DNA of 64,000 bases. It comes from Lysobacteraceae bacterium P. Lineage in GTDB: Bacteria; Pseudomonadota; Gammaproteobacteria; Xanthomonadales; Xanthomonadaceae. The translations under genes were made by a program, and so were the position numbers. The stretch lies in contig SCOX01000014.1 of NCBI GenBank assembly GCA_005503055.1, positions 1 to 64,000 on the forward strand. Direction: 5' to 3'. Of this stretch, positions 8,567-18,514 are shown piece after piece. The notes beneath the pieces are model-generated. The model did no database searches, was not told the DNA's origin, and saw only the letters and a program-made list of their open reading frames with translations. Position 1 is the stretch's first letter; every line of letters starts with the position of its first letter.

Positions 8567-10093
8567 TCAGTTCTCATAGGCGGACTCGCCATGCGAGGTG
8601 ATGTCCAGGCCTTCGCGCTCGGATTCCTCGCTGACGCGCAGGCCGACGGTGTACTTCACGAGCACGAAGGCGACCAGCGCGACCACGCCCGACAGCACCA
8701 CCGTCACCAGCACGCCCTGCAACTGGATCCACACCTGCGAGGCGATGCTGTACTCGGGCAGCGCGGTTTCGGTGACGTAATCCCAGATGCCCGCGCCGCC
8801 CAGCGAGGGCGCGGCGAACACACCGGTCAGCAGCGCGCCGAGAATGCCGCCGATGCCGTGCACGCCGAACACGTCCAGCGCATCGTCGGCGCCGAGCAGG
8901 CGCTTGAGGCCATTCACGCCCCACAGGCACACCGCGCCAGCCAGCGCGCCGATGATCAGCGCGCCGCACAGGCCGACGAAGCCGGCGGCAGGCGTGATCG
9001 CGACCAAACCGGCGACCGCGCCGGACGCCGCGCCCAGCATCGAGGGCTTGCCCTTGCTGATCCATTCGACCGCCGTCCAGCCCAGCACCGCCGCCGCCGT
9101 GGCGAGGAAGGTGTTGACGAAGGCCTGCGCGGCCACCGCGTTGGCTTCCAGTGCGGAACCGGCGTTGAAGCCGAACCAGCCGACCCAGAGGATCGACGCG
9201 CCCACCATCGTCTGCGTCAGGTTGTGCGGCTTGATCGCCTCACGCCCGTAGCCGACGCGCTTGCCGATCACGTACGAGCCGACCAGGCCCGCGACCGCGG
9301 CGTTGATGTGCACCACCGTGCCGCCGGCGAAGTCCAGCGCGCCCTTGGCGAACAGGAAGCCCGACTGTGCGAGCACGCCGGGCACCGCGTCGTTGCTGGT
9401 GAACGCATCGGGCCCCGGGAAGAACCACACCATGTGCGCCATCGGCGTGTAGGCGAAGGTGAACCACAGCACCGTGAACAGCATGACGCCGGCGAACTTC
9501 ACCCGTTCGGCGAACGCGCCGATGATCAGCGCGCAGGTGATGCAGGCGAACGCGCCCTGGAACACGAAGAACACCAACTCGGGAATGTAGACGCCCTTGG
9601 TGAACGTCGCGCCCATCGCCGTGGCGTCCAGTCCCTTCGCGAATACCCGGTCGAAGCCGCCGATGAAGGCATTGCCCGGCGTGAACGCCAGCGAGTATCC
9701 ATACAGCGCCCACAGCACCGCCACCAGCGAGAACACCAGCAGGCACTGCATCAACACCGACAGCACGTTCTTGCTGCGCACCAGCCCGCCGTAGAACAGC
9801 GCGAGCCCCGGCAGCGTCATGAAGATCACCAGCGCCGCGCAGACCAGCAACCAGGCGACGTCGCCCTTGTTGGCGACCGGCGCGGCGGCGGCTGCGGTGT
9901 CCTGGGCGAATGCGAGTGCGGGCGATGCGAGTGCGACCAATGCGCCAACACCCGCAATCCCGCGGTCGCGAAACTTCATGATTGCGCGTTCGCGCTCGGC
10001 CGAGGATGTCGCCGTCATCGAGCCCACAGCCGGTGCCGGCATGGCGGTCGCGCTCATGCCGTCACCGCTGCGGGGATCCATCTTCGAGTGCAT
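8567..10093 (-). CDS. amtB: Ammonium transporter AmtB
   Basis: A 508-residue ammonium channel of the inner membrane with about eleven membrane segments. Family signatures are present: FYGGLVRSKNVLSV, GGTVVHINAAVAGL with the first pore histidine, and DVFGVHGIGGILGALLTG with the second. A signal-like stretch ending ALAFAQ precedes the first core segment, as in other AmtB proteins. The start is uncertain. AAGGAA precedes a GTG/ATG pair at 10096/10093, giving a 38-residue extension before MKFRDRG; the internal ATG at 9979 gives a normal signal peptide but has no ribosome site. It lies downstream of glnK, whose product normally gates AmtB, with a REP hairpin in the 139-bp gap. Confidence 0.92.
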   Translation of the reverse strand: MHSKMDPRSGDGMSATAMPAPAVGSMTATSSAERERAIMKFRDRGIAGVGALVALASPALAFAQDTAAAAAPVANKGDVAWLLVCAALVIFMTLPGLALFYGGLVRSKNVLSVLMQCLLVFSLVAVLWALYGYSLAFTPGNAFIGGFDRVFAKGLDATAMGATFTKGVYIPELVFFVFQGAFACITCALIIGAFAERVKFAGVMLFTVLWFTFAYTPMAHMVWFFPGPDAFTSNDAVPGVLAQSGFLFAKGALDFAGGTVVHINAAVAGLVGSYVIGKRVGYGREAIKPHNLTQTMVGASILWVGWFGFNAGSALEANAVAAQAFVNTFLATAAAVLGWTAVEWISKGKPSMLGAASGAVAGLVAITPAAGFVGLCGALIIGALAGAVCLWGVNGLKRLLGADDALDVFGVHGIGGILGALLTGVFAAPSLGGAGIWDYVTETALPEYSIASQVWIQLQGVLVTVVLSGVVALVAFVLVKYTVGLRVSEESEREGLDITSHGESAYEN

Positions 10094-10144
10094 CACGTTG
10101 TGGGTTCCTTCTTTAATCGAAGTTGATGTGCACTGCAGGTTGGA

Positions 10145-10162
10145 TTCCCGCCTTCGCGGGAA
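10145..10162. repeat. REP-type hairpin between glnK and amtB
   Basis: The palindrome TTCCCGCCTTCGCGGGAA (7-bp stem, CTTC loop) within a GGATTCCCGCC...GGGAACGAC context is a common dispersed repeat in xanthomonads. Located between two cotranscribed genes, it could stabilise the upstream message. Confidence 0.75.
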
Positions 10163-10232
10163 CGACGGCTCCGATGGAGTCCAAGCCACGTAGCTGCGCG
10201 GGACCTTGTCGATGACGTTCATGTCCGCCCCC

Positions 10233-11365
<1,133 letters not shown>

Positions 11366-11550
11366 GACGCAGGCTCCTCATAAGCGGTGGCCCCTCCCCG
11401 GTCATTGCTTCGTGCTCTTGCCACGCGGGCGCGTGTGGTCGATTCCCGCGCGTTTTTCGGGACGAACTCGCCTTGCGGCGGGCGTGGCCCGTCGTTTGTT
11501 TTTCCCTCACTGGTTGTCGTGGTGATGCTGTGGTGCTGTGCCGTGCCTGG

Positions 11551-12006
11551 TTACACGGTCCGCGTCATGAAGACGCTGTTCGGATCTTCCGTGTAGTCCG
11601 CGAACGGACCACACGATTCGAAACCAAAGCGCGCGTACAGGCGTCGCGCCGGTTCGAAGCCCTGCATCGAGCCGGTTTCCAGGCTCAGTTGTCGATAGCT
11701 GCGGCGATCGGCCTCGGCAACGATGTGCGCCAGCATCGCGGCCGCCACCCCCTTGCGGCGGTGCCGTGACGAGGTGCGCATCGACTTGATTTCGCCGTGC
11801 GTGTCGTCGAGCTGTTTCAATGCGGCGCAGCCCACCAGTTCGTCGTCCTGCCAGGCCGACCAGAAGGTGATGTGCGCGGCCTTCAGGTCATGCAGGTCGA
11901 GCGCGTGGATGCTTTCCGGCGGAGACAGCAGCGCCATGCCCTGCAGGTGCTCCTGCAGCAGCGCGACGACAGCGGGATGGTCGAGACCGCCGGTGCGGAT
12001 CTCCAT
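11551..12006 (-). CDS. GNAT family N-acetyltransferase
   Basis: A 151-residue acetyl-CoA-dependent acyltransferase. The acetyl-CoA loop is RTSSRHRRKGVAAAMLAHIV (R/Q-x-x-G-x-G/A type), and GFEPARRLYARFGFESCGPF is the usual C-terminal motif of the family. The substrate is unknown. It follows glnA by 73 bp on the same strand and may be read from the glnA promoter. The ATG at 12006 (MEIRTGG) is taken because the upstream in-frame residues run back into glnA shadow sequence. Confidence 0.85.
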   Translation of the reverse strand: MEIRTGGLDHPAVVALLQEHLQGMALLSPPESIHALDLHDLKAAHITFWSAWQDDELVGCAALKQLDDTHGEIKSMRTSSRHRRKGVAAAMLAHIVAEADRRSYRQLSLETGSMQGFEPARRLYARFGFESCGPFADYTEDPNSVFMTRTV

Positions 12007-12079
12007 CGCGAATCTCCGAAGAAAGGCAGTGGCGCCGAACGACCGCGGCCCGGAGCATTCGCCCCGAGCCGCGACTGGA

Positions 12080-13489
12080 TCAGATCGTGTAGTACATCTG
12101 GTATTCGAGCGGGTGCGTCGCGGCACGGAAGCGCGTGACTTCCTGCATCTTCAGCGCGATGTAGCCGTCGATGAAGTCGTCGGTGAACACGCCACCGGCC
12201 TTGAGGAAGTCGCGGTCCTTGTCGAGCGCTTCCAGCGCCTGGTCGAGGCTGTGGCACACGGTGGGGATGTTCTTCTCTTCTTCCGGCGGCAGGTCGTACA
12301 GGTCCTTGTCGCTCGGAGCGCCCGGATCGATCTGGTTCTTGATGCCGTCCAGGCCGGCCATCATCAGCGCGGCGAAGACCAGGTAGCCGGAGTTCATCGG
12401 ATCCGGGAAACGGATCTCGATGCGGCGTGCCTTCGGGTTGGCCACGTACGGAATGCGGCACGAAGCCGAGCGGTTGCGGGCCGAGTAGGCCAGCATCACC
12501 GGCGCTTCGTAGCCCGGCACCAGGCGCTTGTAGCTGTTGGTGGTCGAGTTGGCGAAGGCGTTGATCGCACGGGCGTGCTTGAAGATGCCGCCGATGTACC
12601 ACAGCGCCATCTGCGACAGGCCGCCGTAGCCGTCGCCGGAGAACAGGTTCACGCCGCCCTTGGCCAGCGACTGGTGCACGTGCATGCCGCTGCCGTTGTC
12701 GCCGACGATCGGCTTGGGCATGAAGGTCGCGGTCTTGCCGTTGCGGTGGGCGACGTTCTTGATGACGTACTTCATCGTCAGCAGTTCGTCGGCCTTCTTG
12801 ACCAGCGAGTTGAACTTGGTGCCGATCTCGCACTGGCCGGCGTTGGCCACTTCGTGGTGGTGCACTTCCACTTCCATGCCGACCTGCTCGAGCGTCTTGC
12901 ACATCTCGGCACGGATGTCGTGCAGCGTGTCCAGCGGTGCGACGGGGAAGTAGCCGCCCTTCACCATCGGACGGTAGCCGGTGTTGCCGCCGTCGTACTC
13001 GCGGCCCGAGTTCCAGTGCGCTTCTTCCGAATCGATGTGGAAGAAGGTGTGGCCCATGTCGTTGGCGAAGCGCACCGAGTCGAAGATGAAGAACTCGGGC
13101 TCCGGACCGAAGAAGGCCTGGTCGGCGATGCCGCTGGCCTTGAGGTAGGCCTCGGCGCGCTTGGCGACGCCGCGCGGGTCGCGCGAGTAGGCCTGCATGG
13201 TGGCCGGGTCGAGGATGTCGCAGGTCAGCACGACGGTCGGGTCGGCGGTGAACGGATCCAGGAACGCGGTGCTGGCGTCGGGCAGCAGCACCATGTCGGA
13301 CTCGTTGATGCCCTTCCAGCCGCTGATCGACGAACCGTCGAACATCTTGCCGTCTTCGAACAGGCTCGGCTCCACGATCGACTTGGGGAAGGTGACGTGG
13401 TGCTGCACGCCACGCATGTCCACGAAGCGCAGGTCGACGAACTCGACCTTGTGGTCCTTGATGAGCTTTTCTACGTGTTCAAGCGACAT
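12080..13489 (-). CDS. glnA: Glutamine synthetase, type I (adenylylation-regulated)
   Basis: A 469-residue GSI subunit that condenses glutamate and ammonia with ATP; family proteins form dodecamers. [13 protein letters not shown], the [10 protein letters not shown] metal-binding strand, [10 protein letters not shown] and the NRSASCRIP segment are all intact. [10 protein letters not shown] near the C-terminus carries the tyrosine that GlnE adenylylates in enterobacteria, so the enzyme should be under covalent control. The ATG at 13489 has GGAG upstream. Upstream lie a near-consensus sigma-54 promoter and two NtrC-like sites, so nitrogen limitation should induce it. Confidence 0.97.
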   Translation of the reverse strand: MSLEHVEKLIKDHKVEFVDLRFVDMRGVQHHVTFPKSIVEPSLFEDGKMFDGSSISGWKGINESDMVLLPDASTAFLDPFTADPTVVLTCDILDPATMQAYSRDPRGVAKRAEAYLKASGIADQAFFGPEPEFFIFDSVRFANDMGHTFFHIDSEEAHWNSGREYDGGNTGYRPMVKGGYFPVAPLDTLHDIRAEMCKTLEQVGMEVEVHHHEVANAGQCEIGTKFNSLVKKADELLTMKYVIKNVAHRNGKTATFMPKPIVGDNGSGMHVHQSLAKGGVNLFSGDGYGGLSQMALWYIGGIFKHARAINAFANSTTNSYKRLVPGYEAPVMLAYSARNRSASCRIPYVANPKARRIEIRFPDPMNSGYLVFAALMMAGLDGIKNQIDPGAPSDKDLYDLPPEEEKNIPTVCHSLDQALEALDKDRDFLKAGGVFTDDFIDGYIALKMQEVTRFRAATHPLEYQMYYTI

Positions 13490-13558
13490 GGGAACTCCGG
13501 GATTTGTGATTCGGGATTCGAAAAAAGCCGGCCGCGAAGGCGGTGACCAGATAGATGA

Positions 13559-13574
13559 AGCATGGGTCGTGCCA
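13559..13574 (-). promoter_or_regulatory. Sigma-54 promoter of glnA
   Basis: The minus strand reads TGGCACGACCCATGCT, against the consensus TGGCACGNNNNTTGCW. Only one informative base differs, and the GG and GC spacing is exact. Transcription should start near 13548, about 60 nt before the glnA ATG. Confidence 0.85.
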
Positions 13575-13636
13575 ACTTTCCTTCGCGCGTAAGCCATTGA
13601 TCATGAAGGATCCTCCTGCCTGCGGACGCGGGTCGC

Positions 13637-13651
13637 GCACCAAAAGAGTGC
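13637..13651. promoter_or_regulatory. NtrC-binding site 1 upstream of glnA
   Basis: GCACTCTTTTGGTGC (minus strand) resembles E. coli glnA NtrC sites of the form GCAC-N7-GTGC... with TGGTGC as right half. It is centred about 96 bp before the predicted start site, a usual enhancer distance. Confidence 0.7.
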
Positions 13652-13666
13652 GAGCCGTGTGATCGT

Positions 13667-13683
13667 TGCGTCAACGTGGTGCA
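13667..13683. promoter_or_regulatory. NtrC-binding site 2 upstream of glnA
   Basis: TGCGTCAACGTGGTGCA (plus strand) is an imperfect copy of the TGCACCA...TGGTGCA consensus. It is centred 31 bp from site 1, about three helical turns, similar to the paired enterobacterial arrangement. Confidence 0.65.
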
Positions 13684-13772
13684 GCAGGGGGCGTCCGGTA
13701 TGCTGCCCCGCTTCGCGCCGGCTTGCAGCGACCGCAGCCGCGCTTTTCACCAATCCCCAATCCCGGCTCCCC

Positions 13773-14627
13773 ATGACCGACCTGCTCGCCGCCCTGCTGC
13801 TCGGCATCATCGAAGGCATCACCGAATTCCTGCCGATCTCCAGCACCGGCCACCTGCTGATCGCCGAGCGCTGGCTCGGACACCGCAGCGATCTGTTCAA
13901 CATCTCCATCCAGGCAGGCGCGATCCTCGCAGTGGTGCTGATCTACCGGCAGCGGCTGTGGGACCTGGCGATGGGCTTCCTCGGCCGGCGCTCGCTGGCC
14001 GAACACAGTCCCGCCGGCATGCCGATGGACGCGCGCGAGGCGCGCGATTACGCGTTCAAGCTGGCCGTCGCCTTCGGCATCACGGCGGTGCTGGGCGTGA
14101 TCGTGAAGAAGCTCGGTTTCGAGTTGCCGGACGAAGTCACGCCGATCGCGTGGGCGCTGGTGCTGGGCGGCGTGTGGATGATCGCGGCCGAGCATTTCGC
14201 AGCCAAGCGCGCCGCGGTGCTGGGCGAGCGCGCGACGATCACGTGGACGGTGGCGATCCTGGTCGGCATCGCGCAGGTGGTGGCGGGCGTGTTTCCGGGC
14301 ACCTCGCGTTCGGGCGCGACGATTTTCGTGGCGCTCCTGGCCGGCACGACCTCGCGCGCGGCGGCGACCGAATTCGCGTTCCTTGTCGGCATTCCCACGA
14401 TGTTCGCCGCCACCGCCTACGAGCTGGTGAGCGTGCTCCACAACGGCGAGGCCGCGCACGAGGACTGGGCCGCGCTGGGCGTGGCCTTCGTGGCTTCGGC
14501 CATCACCGCGTTCGTGTCGGTGAAGTGGCTGCTGCGCTACATCCAGAGCCATCGCTTCACCGCATTCGCGATCTACCGTTTCATCCTCGGCGCGGCGCTG
14601 CTGTGGCTGGTGCCGACGGGGAGCTGA
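13773..14627 (+). CDS. uppP: Undecaprenyl-diphosphate phosphatase
   Basis: A 284-residue inner-membrane BacA/UppP phosphatase that recycles undecaprenyl diphosphate for peptidoglycan synthesis; overexpression gives bacitracin resistance in other species. The two catalytic motifs are present: EGITEFLPISSTGH at residues 14-27 and PGTSRSGAT near residue 175, with about eight membrane segments. It is divergent from glnA. The ATG at 13773 places the first motif at the family's usual position. Confidence 0.95.
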   Translation: MTDLLAALLLGIIEGITEFLPISSTGHLLIAERWLGHRSDLFNISIQAGAILAVVLIYRQRLWDLAMGFLGRRSLAEHSPAGMPMDAREARDYAFKLAVAFGITAVLGVIVKKLGFELPDEVTPIAWALVLGGVWMIAAEHFAAKRAAVLGERATITWTVAILVGIAQVVAGVFPGTSRSGATIFVALLAGTTSRAAATEFAFLVGIPTMFAATAYELVSVLHNGEAAHEDWAALGVAFVASAITAFVSVKWLLRYIQSHRFTAFAIYRFILGAALLWLVPTGS

Positions 14628-14647
14628 CCGTCGCTTCCTGAACGGGT

Positions 14648-14664
14648 GGCGGTCTCGGCACCGC
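14648..14664 (+). terminator. Weak hairpin after uppP
   Basis: GGCGGT and ACCGCC form a 6-bp stem followed by GGTTTC. There is no long T tract, so terminator function is uncertain. Confidence 0.35.
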
Positions 14665-14725
14665 CGGTTTCACCCCGTCCTAAGCGCGAGTCCGTTTCCA
14701 TGGGGCGCATTCCAGGAGGAACCCC

Positions 14726-15544
14726 ATGAAGCGATTCGCCTTGCTGACCCTCTCCGTCGCCCTCGCGGCCTGCGCACGCGCGCCACAGGAACCGCCGGCG
14801 CAGCCCGCCGCCACGCCCGCAACGTCGACCACCGCGGCCGCGCTCGATCCTTCCGTGCTCGGCGGCCACCACTGGGTGCTCGCCAACGCCGTCGACGCCA
14901 AGGGCCGGCGCATCGACGCGCTGTTCGCACGCGCCGACAAACCCGTGCGGGTGGACTTCGCCGATGGCCGGATCGCGGTGTCGAACACCTGCAACCGCAT
15001 GATGGGCAGCTACGCGCTCGACGGCGCGAAGCTGACCATCGGCGACATGGCGTCCACCCTGATGGCCTGCACCGATCCGAAGATGACGGCGCTGGACGGG
15101 GCGGTCGGAACGCAGCTCAGGGGTCCGCTCACCGCGGCGCTGCAGCCCGGCGCCACGCCCGTGTTGACGCTCACCGGCGCCGACGGCAACGTCATGACCT
15201 TCCATGGGGAGGCCACGGCGCAGACCCGCTATGGCGGACCCGGCGAGACGATGTTCTTTGAAGTCGCCGCGCAAGCCCAGCCGTGCAGTCATCCGCTGAT
15301 TCCAGGCAAACAGTGCCTGCAGGTTCGCGAAGTGCACTACGACGATAAGGGTCTGGAGACCGGCAAGCGCGGCGACTGGCAGCCGCTGTTCCAGGACATC
15401 GAAGGGTTCGAACACGTCGATGGCACGCGCAACGTGGTGCGCGTGAAGCGCTTCACGATCCAGGATCCGCCGGCCGATGCGCCGTCGGTGGCCTACGTGC
15501 TGGATATGGTCGTGGAGAGCGAGACGGTCGCGCCTCGCCGTTGA
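14726..15544 (+). CDS. Lipoprotein with META and DUF4377 domains
   Basis: A 272-residue lipoprotein: the signal peptide ends in a lipobox (LSVALAAC), followed by a Pro/Ala-rich linker. Residues of about 45-155 form a META (HslJ-like) domain with GHHWVLANA at its start and SNTCNRMMGSYALDGAKL as core. Residues of about 175-265 match DUF4377 (MFFEVAAQAQPCS, QCLQVREV, FQDIEGFEHVDGTRNVVRV). META proteins are heat-shock or envelope-stress linked in E. coli; no enzymatic role is known. AGGAGG precedes the ATG. A CCCGGGT hairpin follows. Confidence 0.85.
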   Translation: MKRFALLTLSVALAACARAPQEPPAQPAATPATSTTAAALDPSVLGGHHWVLANAVDAKGRRIDALFARADKPVRVDFADGRIAVSNTCNRMMGSYALDGAKLTIGDMASTLMACTDPKMTALDGAVGTQLRGPLTAALQPGATPVLTLTGADGNVMTFHGEATAQTRYGGPGETMFFEVAAQAQPCSHPLIPGKQCLQVREVHYDDKGLETGKRGDWQPLFQDIEGFEHVDGTRNVVRVKRFTIQDPPADAPSVAYVLDMVVESETVAPRR

Positions 15545-15561
15545 CATCGCAGCCGTTGCAG

Positions 15562-15586
15562 CCCGGGTGAGTGCGGAGCACCCGGG
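15562..15586. terminator. Hairpin between convergent genes
   Basis: CCCGGGT and ACCCGGG pair around an 11-nt loop between the lipoprotein gene and the convergent PEBP gene. The loop sequence resembles part of the GTAGCCCGGGTAA element found after nagA. Confidence 0.5.
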
Positions 15587-15611
15587 TGACGGTTGCGTCT
15601 CCTCGCAGCGA

Positions 15612-16238
15612 TCAGCCCGTGACCGCCGCGTTGAGCGAATACGTGGCGTAGATCGCCACTTCATCGAGCACGTGGCCGTGGATCGCCTGCTGCACGTTGC
15701 GGGCAGTGAAGCGCGCCGGCACGTCGAGGCGCTCGACGTCGAGCGCATACAGGCGGAAGAAGTAGCGATGCAGGCGCAGGTCGTTCGGCGGCGGGAACGG
15801 ACCGTCGTAACCGTGCCAGTCACCGGCCATCGCCGCATCGCCCGCGAACCAGCCGGTGTAATCGTTCAGACCCTGGCGGGCGCCCGCCGGGCCGGAGGGA
15901 TTCTGCTTGCCGTGCGGGACCACACCGTCGCTGCAACTGCCGGCGGCGATCTCGCGAACCTGCGCGGCGATGTCGATCATCGCCCAGTGGACGAAATCCG
16001 CACGTGGCTGGTCGGCGGGAATCAGCACGCCTTCCTTGCCTACCATCTCCGCCACGGTGGGGACGTCCGGATCGATGCACAGCAGCGCGAACGACTTCGT
16101 GCCCGCTGGCACGCCGTCCCAGGCCAGATGCGGATTGCGATTGGGTGCAAAGCCGAAGCCGTCGGCGGTGGCCTGGCCGGCCGCGAACTCGGCCGGCATG
16201 CGTTCGCGATGCTGGAAGCTGTTGCTGCGGATCTGCAT
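15612..16238 (-). CDS. YbhB/YbcL family PEBP-like protein
   Basis: A 208-residue phosphatidylethanolamine-binding-protein fold (Raf kinase inhibitor-like). NPHLAWDGVPAGTKSFALLCIDPDVP is the ligand-pocket signature, FVHWAMIDI follows it, and YDGPFPPPNDLRLHRYFFRLYAL is the typical central block. The bacterial function is unknown. No signal peptide is present, so it is cytoplasmic. The gene ends facing the META lipoprotein and begins about 80 bp after the TPR gene stop on the same strand. Confidence 0.85.
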   Translation of the reverse strand: MQIRSNSFQHRERMPAEFAAGQATADGFGFAPNRNPHLAWDGVPAGTKSFALLCIDPDVPTVAEMVGKEGVLIPADQPRADFVHWAMIDIAAQVREIAAGSCSDGVVPHGKQNPSGPAGARQGLNDYTGWFAGDAAMAGDWHGYDGPFPPPNDLRLHRYFFRLYALDVERLDVPARFTARNVQQAIHGHVLDEVAIYATYSLNAAVTG

Positions 16239-16319
16239 GACGGCGTCTCCGGGTGGGATATCGAAATCGCGTGGCGCGCGCCGGGCGTCGCCCCCTGCCG
16301 CGGCAGAGGGCGCCCAGAG

Positions 16320-18392
16320 TCACTCGGCCGGGTAGCCCAGCCGTTGTGCGAGCGGCGTGAGCAGCTCGAACTCGTTGGCCAGCGCTTCGCGGAAGTGGCG
16401 CCAGTGGCCGGCTTCGAAGTGCACCGGACCCAGTCCCTCCGACGGCCCCACCGCGACACGGATCTGCAGCGCGTCGGCGATCGCCTGCGCGATTCCGGTC
16501 GCATCCTGGCCGATGTCGTCGAGTTTGATCAGGCGGTGCGGGAACAGGTCCTGCTCGTGCAGGTCCGCGATCTGCGCCAGGTTCGCGGCCAGCCAACGCG
16601 CGCCCACCTCGGGCGAAGGCAGCGACAGCGGCACCGGCGAACCGAACGCCAGCCAGTCGACCAGCATGTCGCGCGGATCGCGCATGGCGATCATCAGCAC
16701 CGCTTCGGGTAGGTGCGGGCGCAGGCCGAGCAGCAGCGCGTTGTCCCACCACAGCAGCCAGTCGAACACATCGCCGTTCTGGATGCCGCGCATCGGCAGC
16801 GCCGCGCGCCACAGGCTCACCATGTACGCCGGATCGAGCGAGCCGTCGATCAGGCCCGGGACCGTGGTGTAGCGCTGCAAAGGATCGTTCGGCGGCTGCG
16901 CGCCGAAGCGGTCGGCGCGCAGCGGCGCGCCGGCCTGTTCCAACGTAAAGGCCACGCGCTCGACCAGCGAGCCCGGCGGGCCCCACAGCAACAGCACGGC
17001 GCTGGCCGGGTCCGGCAGCGGTGCCAGGTCCGGCCACTGCGGCGCGCCGACACTGGTCTCCGGCAGCGGCAGGCGCTGGTCGACCACTTCGGCATGCAGT
17101 TCCGCCCACGTCGCGACGGCGGCCTCGGGTTGACCGGCGATGTCCAGGCAACGGCCGAGCAATTGGCGCAGCGCGCGCTTCACTTCCGCTGCCGGGGCCT
17201 GCGCGAGCAGGCTTTCGACGCGTTCCACGGCGGCGTCGGGATCACGCTTGAGCAGACCGTCGACGATGCGCATTTCGGCCTGCGTGTGGCCGGGCTGCAG
17301 CTCGGCGATACGACGGGCGGCGGCTTCGGCCCCGTCGGATTCGCCGACCTGGTCGAGCAACGTCGCCTGCGCTTCCAGCGCGGGGACGAAATCGGGCATC
17401 GCCGTGCGCCAGCGCTCGATCACCTTGCGCGATTCCTCGCTGGCGAACACGTCGAACAGCAAGCGGGCGCGCCACAGGTCGGCAGATTGCGAGTGCTCTT
17501 CCAGCGCCGCGTCGAGCGTCGCGCGCGCCTCGTCGAAGCGCTCGAGTCGGCGCCATGCTTCCAGCAGCGGCAGCACGTTGCGGCGATCGAGCGGTTGCGC
17601 GGCGAAGGCCTGGCGCAGCAGTTCGAGGGCGCGCTCGTTGCGGCCGGCTTCCAGTTCCAGCTCGCCGACCAGACGCTGCATCGGCACGGTCGCGCCGGCG
17701 CCTTCCAGCAGCGGCATCAGTTCGTCGGCGGCATCGCCGGAACGGCCCTGGCGGCGGACCAGGTCGGCGACCAGCAGGCGCAGCGGACGCGAGGACGGAT
17801 CCTGCTCCAGTTGCGCACGGAAGGACTGCTCGGCGAAGGCGAAATGGCCCTTGGCGAGATAGGCGAAACCCAGCGCATGACGCAACTGCGGATCGCCGGG
17901 GGCACGCTCGGCGGCATCGCTGATGATGGCCAGTGCGCGATCGACCTCGCCACGGCGCATCGCCAGGCCACCTTCAAGCGCGGCGACATGCGGATGGTCC
18001 GGCGCAATGCGCGAGGCGGTGCGCGCCAGGCGCTCGGCTTCGTCCAGGTCGTTGCGGGCCAGCGCCAGGTGGCCCTGGATGATGTAGGCCGGGAACTGAT
18101 TCGGATCCAGGCCGGTCGTGCGGGCGAGCGCAGCCTGCGCCTCGTCGAGCTGACGTTCCCGCAGCAGCAGACCGGCGCGATCGAGGTGGAGGTTGGCGTC
18201 TTCCGGCGACAGGGCGATGGCCTGATCGATCGCGGCGAGCGCACCCTCGCGGTCGCCGCTCAGCCGCAGGGCGGCCGCCAGCAGACGGTGCGAGGTGGCG
18301 TCCTGCGGCTGCGCGGCAAGGGCCTCGCGCGCCGCGGTGAGCGCTTCGGGGGCCGCGCCGCGGCGCAGGGCGTCAAGAATGGGTTCGTACAT
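16320..18392 (-). CDS. TPR protein with C-terminal sulfotransferase-like domain
   Basis: A 690-residue protein. Roughly residues 1-430 are tandem TPR units (for example ALRLSGDREGALAAIDQAIALSP and AFAYLAKG-type helices). The last 220 residues resemble a sulfotransferase: VLLLWGPPGSLVERVAFTLE at the place of the 5'-phosphosulfate loop and AMRDPRDMLVDWLAFG at the place of the 3'-phosphate motif. The usual Lys/Arg-Ser/Gly-Thr of the first loop is not preserved, so activity is doubtful. TPR-sulfotransferase fusions are common in xanthomonads, but their substrates are mostly unknown. No signal peptide is seen. Confidence 0.75.
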   Translation of the reverse strand: MYEPILDALRRGAAPEALTAAREALAAQPQDATSHRLLAAALRLSGDREGALAAIDQAIALSPEDANLHLDRAGLLLRERQLDEAQAALARTTGLDPNQFPAYIIQGHLALARNDLDEAERLARTASRIAPDHPHVAALEGGLAMRRGEVDRALAIISDAAERAPGDPQLRHALGFAYLAKGHFAFAEQSFRAQLEQDPSSRPLRLLVADLVRRQGRSGDAADELMPLLEGAGATVPMQRLVGELELEAGRNERALELLRQAFAAQPLDRRNVLPLLEAWRRLERFDEARATLDAALEEHSQSADLWRARLLFDVFASEESRKVIERWRTAMPDFVPALEAQATLLDQVGESDGAEAAARRIAELQPGHTQAEMRIVDGLLKRDPDAAVERVESLLAQAPAAEVKRALRQLLGRCLDIAGQPEAAVATWAELHAEVVDQRLPLPETSVGAPQWPDLAPLPDPASAVLLLWGPPGSLVERVAFTLEQAGAPLRADRFGAQPPNDPLQRYTTVPGLIDGSLDPAYMVSLWRAALPMRGIQNGDVFDWLLWWDNALLLGLRPHLPEAVLMIAMRDPRDMLVDWLAFGSPVPLSLPSPEVGARWLAANLAQIADLHEQDLFPHRLIKLDDIGQDATGIAQAIADALQIRVAVGPSEGLGPVHFEAGHWRHFREALANEFELLTPLAQRLGYPAE

Positions 18393-18514
18393 GGACGGCT
18401 CGGAGGCGGGAAACAGGACGAAAACCGCGATTGTAGCGGTATGTCCCGCTTCGCCCGCGGATTTCCCCGGCCGTCCGAGGTCAGCCGGAGCTTATGTGCG
18501 GGTGCGGCGGCGCC

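Noticed and set aside
11401-11460. Possible sigma-54 promoter before the porin-glnK-amtB operon (TGGCAAG...AAGCA on the minus strand)
   Set aside because: The GG to GC distance is two bases too long for sigma-54.
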